Shown here in pieces: positions 58,372 to 64,000 of a DNA stretch of 64,000 nucleotides. The notes under the pieces are model-generated. The model was not told the origin of the DNA. It searched no databases and saw only the letters and a list, made by a program, of their open reading frames with translations. This DNA comes from Filosporella fistucella (lineage: Eukaryota; Ascomycota; Leotiomycetes; Helotiales). The stretch lies in assembly GCA_030077755.1 (NCBI GenBank), contig JAQJZZ010000017.1, forward strand, positions 310,001 to 374,000, in the 5' to 3' direction. A program made the position numbers and the translations under genes. Position 1 is the first letter of the stretch; each line of letters begins with the position of its first letter.

Positions 58372-61300
58372 TCAAGCAGCTTCCGCCATCAATTGCTCTC
58401 CCTCATCGAGTAGCTCTGTAATCTTCCCCAAATTCTGAATCATGCTGAGACCTTGTCCTACCAAGAGCAGCTTCTCCGCATTGGCTGGCAAACCAAGATA
58501 GGTAGGTGGTTCTCTCTCTGGGAGCTTCTGGATCCAGTCCGTGAAGTCCTTGAGAGTTGTCCCGCTTGGTACAATCAATCCTCCTGCAATGTCCGTTGAA
58601 TCATTCCCTGCAACGCCTTCAACGAGTTTGTGGCCGATATCATAAGCGGCAGGCGTGAGGAAAGAGTTCACTAGTTGTGTGAGAAGTTGAAAGTCACCCT
58701 CGTCATCAATCTTTCCTCCATAGGTTTCCACAACCAAAGTTCGAATCATATCCCACGGCAGATTCTGAGGTGCAACGTTTGTGCGCCCCAATGCCACGGT
58801 CTCGACCCATGTATCAATGATAAATGCTGAGCATTCGTACTTTAGAGCCGTTAGTAGTAGCCCATGGAATGTCATTGAGGGCAAACTTACATCACTATCA
58901 TTAAACTCCCAAAAGCCTTTCCAACCCAAGTTTGGTGCATATCTCAATCTCTCTTGAACCACAGCATGTAAGAAAGAAAGAAGTAGGTATAATCTGGTTC
59001 TCTCCACAGGATTTTTGGTCGATCTCGTTGACAATGATGCCATGGAATCCTTCATATTTGCGCGCACACCAGCAGGTTGCTCGTACATCAAAACACGCGA
59101 AGCTCGTAGAAGATTGACAGGGATCTTTGGACTGGATTCCATTGACAAGAACAATCGGAAGTTTGCATGTGGTTTTAGTGAATCCATCCGCTTTTCTAGA
59201 CTCTGAAGCCAAGTTGGGGCGAGATGAACATTCTTGATGAGAACCCATGAACCGTTGGCAGCAGCATTGCTGATTGCTTTGTCGGCAGTTGCAAGACCTT
59301 CGTTTGATCCCATGGCAATATTGGTGCAGGCAGTCTGCGATCTTTCAACCAAATTGTCAACCTTGTAACTCGCATCAAATCCAGGACTTGAACATAGTGC
59401 AATGGGACTGCTTGCGGAGACTTGCTCAACAGTCTGCTTAAGATCTTCCGTGGTATCCAAAACACCAGGGCCAAACACAGCCGTAACAAATCGTTCAGCT
59501 GCAGGGACGAACCGATCAAGACGGAAAAGTTTGATAAGCAGGAGAGAAACGAGTTCTTGATCACGCTTCTCAGTATCTGCTTCCCAAATCTGAGGCACAA
59601 AGTTCTCCCCTATCTCCTCTGACAAGAAGCGCTCCCAGTCAGAAGAGGTAACGTGTTCAAGCTTGCCTTTCAGTGGTGCGAGTTTTGATGCCTTCACGAG
59701 TACTTCGTCTTTCTTGTGAGATTCAGTCGAGATGTCAACTCCCTCGATGCTCTCATCAAGAATGACATCGATAAGAGTCTTGTCCATCTTATAAGGTGCA
59801 GCTTGGGCAAGTAGCATGGCAAGAGTAATTCTATCTTTCTGAAGGAGACCCAGAGATGTTCGTTGGTATGTGGTGACGAACAGATCCTCGATGATAATAT
59901 CTCGACGTACGTTGTGGTTTGTCTCGTTTGCCAGTCGTTTGTTGTTATGAAGGACAGAATGGAATATGTCGAGGAAATATTGCAGGGAGAATTGGTAAAA
60001 GTGGTTGAGATAATGCAGTTGCTCAAGAACAGCGAATACCGCACTACATGACCGGGCAATGATATTGTATTGAAGGGTGATTTCATCTACTTCGGTCATG
60101 ACACCTTCCGTGTTGCTCATTTTGATGGAGATCTCTGCGGCCTCCTTTTTGAGTGTCTCGAGCGTTTCAATGACATTGTCATCGTCAAGAATGTTGCCAC
60201 GCGATTCGTTCAGTGCCTGTAGCAGACGTTTCTCCAACTGGCGTAGATGGATCTTGAATTCGCCTTGAAGTTTGATTAAGTTGGATCGTCGCTCGTCAAC
60301 ATCTGGTCGCTCGGATTTGAGTACTTCGTTCAGTGACTGTGTTTGCAGACTGCTTTGGGTGACGGTGAAATTGACAAATGTAGTCCGACTGCAGATATCA
60401 GGAGCGAAAGTTGCAGAAGGATCTCTGGTGGATAGGTAGATCTTGAAGGCGGGCGAGAAATCAATCTCCTGCTTTCCAAGCTGAATGAGCACACGTCCGC
60501 CAGTCTTCTGGTATTCCTTGTTGAGAACATGATTGAGCACAGGATCCAAGTACTCGGCATCTTGAATGAGAATTGGATTACCGAAACGAAGCGAACTCTC
60601 CAACTGCTTGGTGAAAGAGTCATCCAAGAAACTTGTGACTGTAAGTCTTCTATCCTTGCTCTGTTTCTGAAGAAACTCTGTGACGCGACCAGAAGGATCA
60701 ATGATCAGTGGATACCTATTGAAGCGCTTTAATATAATTGCGTTTTCTGTGCAGAGGTCATCCACGGGCAACGAGTTCTCTTGCCATCCAAGTCTTTCGT
60801 CAGCAGTCGAGAGGTATTCAGTCACTGGGTTGTGTTGCTTGTAATTGATGCCTGAGAGCTGAAGTTGGTGTAACCAATCCTCCATCATATTCTTTCGGAA
60901 TTGTTGATCATAAAGACCACTGTAAGCCAGGAACGCAGCAGCAACAAGGACATCACCGACAAGTGTGCCGATCTGTGTCTCGAATGATTTGCTGCCTGCC
61001 TCCCAACGTGTTCTCTCAGAAGAAAGACTGTCAAGTAGACGAACACTTCGATCAACCTTGAATTGGACACGAGACATCTCAGTCTTGATGGCCTGTGTCT
61101 CGCTAATCAATGCAGCATATTCTGTCTTGTAAGTTGCGATACTCTGCTCGAGTGCATTGATGGTATTCTCGACGGCTTGTGCCTCTGCCTTTGTTTGAAG
61201 AGCTTGCTCCTCAAGCATCCCCACTTCTTCTCTCAGCGGACCAACACGATCGAGGATTTCAGAGTAATTGACTTGTGCTTGAACCCATTGCACGAGAGGT

Positions 61301-64000
61301 CCACAAGCCTTACTTGCGCGGTTGACTTTATCAAATGTGAAATCTTCATTTGAGATATATTCATTACGCATCTTGACACGCAAATTCTTGGTCATTTGCT
61401 TCTCGTTGTCGTAATTCACGATACTGGCGATGAAATCATCCTTGCGAACGATTGCTTGTACAGTCTTCCAACTATCGACCTTGTGCCCAAGAAGTGTGCA
61501 TACTGAGTCCAATGCAAGCTTGACACCCTGAGGAGGATTTCCCATAGACCGCACTTCGGTCAGATGTTGTCGCTTGATGTTACTGACACTCTTCTGTGCC
61601 TCGAGAACTGCTGGCTCTGCATTGGCTAAATCATTCAAGACCAATTCTCGTCGTTCGGCGACTGTGGCCTCTTGTTTCTCGAGTGCTGCTTGTATTTCCA
61701 ATGAGGTTGTCTTCCGCTGTTCAGCTTCTCTTTGGTCTGCAACCATGCGCTGTAGCTTCTCATTGGCCTCAGCATCCTTGCGTTCGAGTTGACCCTTCTT
61801 CTCTGCTAGGCTGATACGGAGATCACGGACTTTATCCACGGTATCCCTCAATTTCTCAAGACCCACATTGAGATGGCGTTGTTGCTCCTCGAGGTCCTCG
61901 CGTTTCTCGTTGTAGAGTTTGACATATTGTGCGACAAAGTCTAAGAAGTGACGAGGAGTGAGATAAGTGACCCGGTTTTGTTGCTTCAAAAGCTTGACGT
62001 TGAAGCGGTGAAGCGAGTAATGGATAAACACCATGGCATTGACAACAGCTTCGCGGTGAGAAGCTGGTAGATTCAAATCGCGGTACGCAACAGGAATACT
62101 GTCAGGGGCAGTGAAGTTTGGTCGGTCGAGATCCACAGATTGAGTCAATTCGGTGCCGACTTGGAATAGTGCTTGGTCGGACCAGTCACCGAACCAGTTC
62201 AGAACGCAACGATTGAATAGAGCAGGACTGGTAGCTGCCTTTGAGGACAGCCCATCCTCGGGAGGATTCATGGTGAACACAACATGAAGATTCTTGACAA
62301 TCTGCTGTGTGAACCATTTGTATAGCTCTTCTTGCGAGTCGAGCAAAAGACCTTGACGTTGAGCACCTTCCTTACACGCTGTCATCAAAGCAGCGAGCTC
62401 ATCTCCTTCGAACAAACCTGGAACTTCGGCGTTCGCAAGGAGTGTATTCATTCTCTCCAAAAATCCCGAATCCAACACATTGGACTCATCCATGATGAAA
62501 CATATCTTCTCCCCCTTACATCCAGAGCGGCGAAGCACATCCCGTAGATCATCATCGAAATCTTCAGCCGAGTACTTTCCGTGAACTTTGATCTGGAATA
62601 CCTTGAGACCGTTCATCCATGCCACAAATCGAGATAATGTGGTTTTGCCACTACCGCTGACTCCAATCAGGATCAGATGACCCTGAGGTTGTCGGAAAAC
62701 ACGATCGATCCGCAGGACGTGCTCGAGAACGTCGTTAAACAGAATCAATGGAACATCGACTTCTTCCTCACAGAACGTCCTCAACCTAGCCTTGACAAAT
62801 TCACGCAGCTGCTCTCGGTCAACAGGAACATAGTTTTTGGAAAGCCAGTTGGAGAACAAAATTGGGCCTCCTAATGCTTTGTCCTGTTCGATGGTTGGGA
62901 AGAAATCGAGGGCAATTCGATTAACGGCATCATTGGTCCACTTCCGTTCATCCTCTGCCACAAGACGATCCTGGAACAGGCGGAGAGCCTCATGGGCCCA
63001 GATGCGAACAAGTCCCTCGACAGACAATGTTTCCAATGGACGGATTGCCTCATAAATACCCCTCACCCACCTAGTTAGTTCACGAGGACTGTAAACATAA
63101 TGAGGTTGTATCTTGGGCGTGAAACGCTGTTGTGATTCGAGGTAAAATTGCACCATAGCTTTCGTTAGAGACTCGGAGTAACCACGCAGCGAAGGGACAA
63201 TCTTAAGGACAGCGCTATTGAATGTTCCGTAGATCTGTTGCAATGATAGTTCTCCAGGATAATCAACCATAATAAGTGGTGCGTGGCGAAGGAATCTAGC
63301 GCCCATTGGGGTGCGACCGGCATCCGTTGGGGGATTGCAAGCACCCACAAACTGAATTCTGTCCAACGTGACCCAGGTCTTGTCTGAGGTCCGCCAGAAT
63401 CCATTCTGTTCAACAAGTTGTCGAAGAAAAGATATCGCTCGTTGAGTGCCATACTTGTCCGGTGCTGGCAAGTTGATCTCATCGCAGAAGAGAACAAGCC
63501 ATCGTCCGATTTGAGTCGGTGACAAAATGACACCATTCAAGGTCTTCTTGTACTCACAGTACTGCTCAAAAGTCTTGATGAGCAAGTCTGGGGTGGTAGC
63601 ACTGGAAAAGTTGAGACCAACGACTTCCATGTTGGGTAACTTCCGAAGTGCACTGAACAAAGTCATCGTCTTTCCGGATCCTGGGGGTCCACACAACAAA
63701 AGAGGTTTGTGTTCAGCAAGCCAAGAGTAAAGAACGTCCTCATGACGAACTGTATCCAGTGTAGGGATAACAACGTCTGTTTGAGTGATTGAGTGGGTGT
63801 TGACCTCGATCGAAGGCACCGAGTTTTGCCACGATGTCCAATCAGCTTTTGGCAGAGTGACATCAAAGTCAATGAGAGAAGAGTTGTCACCAAGAATTGG
63901 AGACCCAAATGTGGCAAGACCGGCGAGACAATCGCCGAAGCTCTTACGGTCTCCCAGAGGACAATCGCCAGTCAGTGACCAAACCAATGCAAGGAGAAGC
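58372..64000 (-). CDS. nudA: cytoplasmic dynein heavy chain, C-terminal part (cut by window edge)
   Basis: The frame is open to the right edge, so the N-terminal half lies outside. About 1858 codons remain in two exons, <64000-58891 and 58839-58372, separated by a 51-nt GTAAGT...CTAAC...AAG intron without stops. Reading from the edge: end of AAA2 ([13 protein letters not shown]); AAA3 Walker A GPPGSGKT (near 63,680) and Walker [13 protein letters not shown]4 [13 protein letters not shown] (near 62,655) and FIMDESNV. Next comes the antiparallel stalk, with long coiled coil CC1, the microtubule-binding domain around [13 protein letters not shown], and CC2. AAA5 ([11 protein letters not shown]), AAA6 ([13 protein letters not shown]) and the C-terminal domain (ending [12 protein letters not shown]) complete it. 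This is the minus-end-directed microtubule motor needed for nuclear migration and hyphal growth (nudA in Aspergillus, ro-1 in Neurospora). Confidence 0.96.
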   Translation of the reverse strand, partial: LLLALVWSLTGDCPLGDRKSFGDCLAGLATFGSPILGDNSSLIDFDVTLPKADWTSWQNSVPSIEVNTHSITQTDVVIPTLDTVRHEDVLYSWLAEHKPLLLCGPPGSGKTMTLFSALRKLPNMEVVGLNFSSATTPDLLIKTFEQYCEYKKTLNGVILSPTQIGRWLVLFCDEINLPAPDKYGTQRAISFLRQLVEQNGFWRTSDKTWVTLDRIQFVGACNPPTDAGRTPMGARFLRHAPLIMVDYPGELSLQQIYGTFNSAVLKIVPSLRGYSESLTKAMVQFYLESQQRFTPKIQPHYVYSPRELTRWVRGIYEAIRPLETLSVEGLVRIWAHEALRLFQDRLVAEDERKWTNDAVNRIALDFFPTIEQDKALGGPILFSNWLSKNYVPVDREQLREFVKARLRTFCEEEVDVPLILFNDVLEHVLRIDRVFRQPQGHLILIGVSGSGKTTLSRFVAWMNGLKVFQIKVHGKYSAEDFDDDLRDVLRRSGCKGEKICFIMDESNVLDSGFLERMNTLLANAEVPGLFEGDELAALMTACKEGAQRQGLLLDSQEELYKWFTQQIVKNLHVVFTMNPPEDGLSSKAATSPALFNRCVLNWFGDWSDQALFQVGTELTQSVDLDRPNFTAPDSIPVAYRDLNLPASHREAVVNAMVFIHYSLHRFNVKLLKQQNRVTYLTPRHFLDFVAQYVKLYNEKREDLEEQQRHLNVGLEKLRDTVDKVRDLRISLAEKKGQLERKDAEANEKLQRMVADQREAEQRKTTSLEIQAALEKQEATVAERRELVLNDLANAEPAVLEAQKSVSNIKRQHLTEVRSMGNPPQGVKLALDSVCTLLGHKVDSWKTVQAIVRKDDFIASIVNYDNEKQMTKNLRVKMRNEYISNEDFTFDKVNRASKACGPLVQWVQAQVNYSEILDRVGPLREEVGMLEEQALQTKAEAQAVENTINALEQSIATYKTEYAALISETQAIKTEMSRVQFKVDRSVRLLDSLSSERTRWEAGSKSFETQIGTLVGDVLVAAAFLAYSGLYDQQFRKNMMEDWLHQLQLSGINYKQHNPVTEYLSTADERLGWQENSLPVDDLCTENAIILKRFNRYPLIIDPSGRVTEFLQKQSKDRRLTVTSFLDDSFTKQLESSLRFGNPILIQDAEYLDPVLNHVLNKEYQKTGGRVLIQLGKQEIDFSPAFKIYLSTRDPSATFAPDICSRTTFVNFTVTQSSLQTQSLNEVLKSERPDVDERRSNLIKLQGEFKIHLRQLEKRLLQALNESRGNILDDDNVIETLETLKKEAAEISIKMSNTEGVMTEVDEITLQYNIIARSCSAVFAVLEQLHYLNHFYQFSLQYFLDIFHSVLHNNKRLANETNHNVRRDIIIEDLFVTTYQRTSLGLLQKDRITLAMLLAQAAPYKMDKTLIDVILDESIEGVDISTESHKKDEVLVKASKLAPLKGKLEHVTSSDWERFLSEEIGENFVPQIWEADTEKRDQELVSLLLIKLFRLDRFVPAAERFVTAVFGPGVLDTTEDLKQTVEQVSASSPIALCSSPGFDASYKVDNLVERSQTACTNIAMGSNEGLATADKAISNAAANGSWVLIKNVHLAPTWLQSLEKRMDSLKPHANFRLFLSMESSPKIPVNLLRASRVLMYEQPAGVRANMKDSMASLSTRSTKNPVERTRLYLLLSFLHAVVQERLRYAPNLGWKGFWEFNDSDVSLPSMTFHGLLLTALKYECSAFIIDTWVETVALGRTNVAPQNLPWDMIRTLVVETYGGKIDDEGDFQLLTQLVNSFLTPAAYDIGHKLVEGVAGNDSTDIAGGLIVPSGTTLKDFTDWIQKLPEREPPTYLGLPANAEKLLLVGQGLSMIQNLGKITELLDEGEQLMAEAA

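Noticed and set aside
58119..58421. 100-codon plus-strand open frame antisense to the dynein stop
   Set aside because: No domain, low-complexity composition, and overlap with the dynein coding end on the opposite strand.

Overview
The window looks like nuclear DNA of a filamentous ascomycete. Introns are short (43-90 nt, GT-AG) with CTAAC/CTGAC-type branch sites, intergenic spacers are long and CT-rich, AT-rich islands interrupt the GC-balanced DNA, and the genes are typical fungal ones (Zn2Cys6 activator, SreA-type GATA factor, dynein heavy chain, gamma-tubulin complex subunit). Gene style suggests Leotiomycetes, possibly Sclerotiniaceae (Botrytis/Sclerotinia); that placement is inference.

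Layout. 1-12.4 kb: ribosomal protein S17 (+), an Rtr1/RPAP2-type CTD phosphatase (-), a BBC1-type SH3 actin-patch protein (+), a small four-helix membrane protein (-) and a GCP4-like gamma-tubulin complex subunit (-). 12.4-15.4 kb: AT-rich and low-complexity DNA around one tRNA-Pro(AGG). 15.5-23.4 kb: a Zn2Cys6 activator (-) with a long repeat-rich upstream region. 23.5-31.8 kb: a spartin/senescence-domain protein (+), a minisatellite-like array, an OTU deubiquitinase (-) and a peroxisomal D-amino-acid oxidase (+). 31.8-38.7 kb: a 5.1-kb spacer and the iron-regulatory GATA factor SreA (+). 40.3-45.6 kb: TVP15 (-), a small spliced gene or relic (-), and a caspase-like/C2H2 zinc-finger gene (+) interrupted by an in-frame stop. 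47-52.2 kb: thioredoxin (-) and a large disordered basic protein (-). 56.4-57.7 kb: an uncharacterised membrane protein (-). 58.4 kb to the right edge: the C-terminal ~1.85 k residues of cytoplasmic dynein heavy chain (-).

The genes form no operon or obvious pathway cluster; this is ordinary, loosely packed fungal euchromatin with single housekeeping genes. Exon joins were worked out by eye and checked for reading-frame continuity.

The most striking observation is the tRNA-Pro at 13.6 kb. The contiguous sequence has an unpaired acceptor stem. Removing a 49-nt segment that begins GTAAG, carries CTAAC and ends CAG restores a perfect 7-bp acceptor stem and a textbook 72-nt tRNA. The same gene also has a conventional 20-nt tRNA intron after the anticodon. 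A tRNA gene interrupted by an mRNA-type intron would be very unusual and is the best candidate here for something undescribed.
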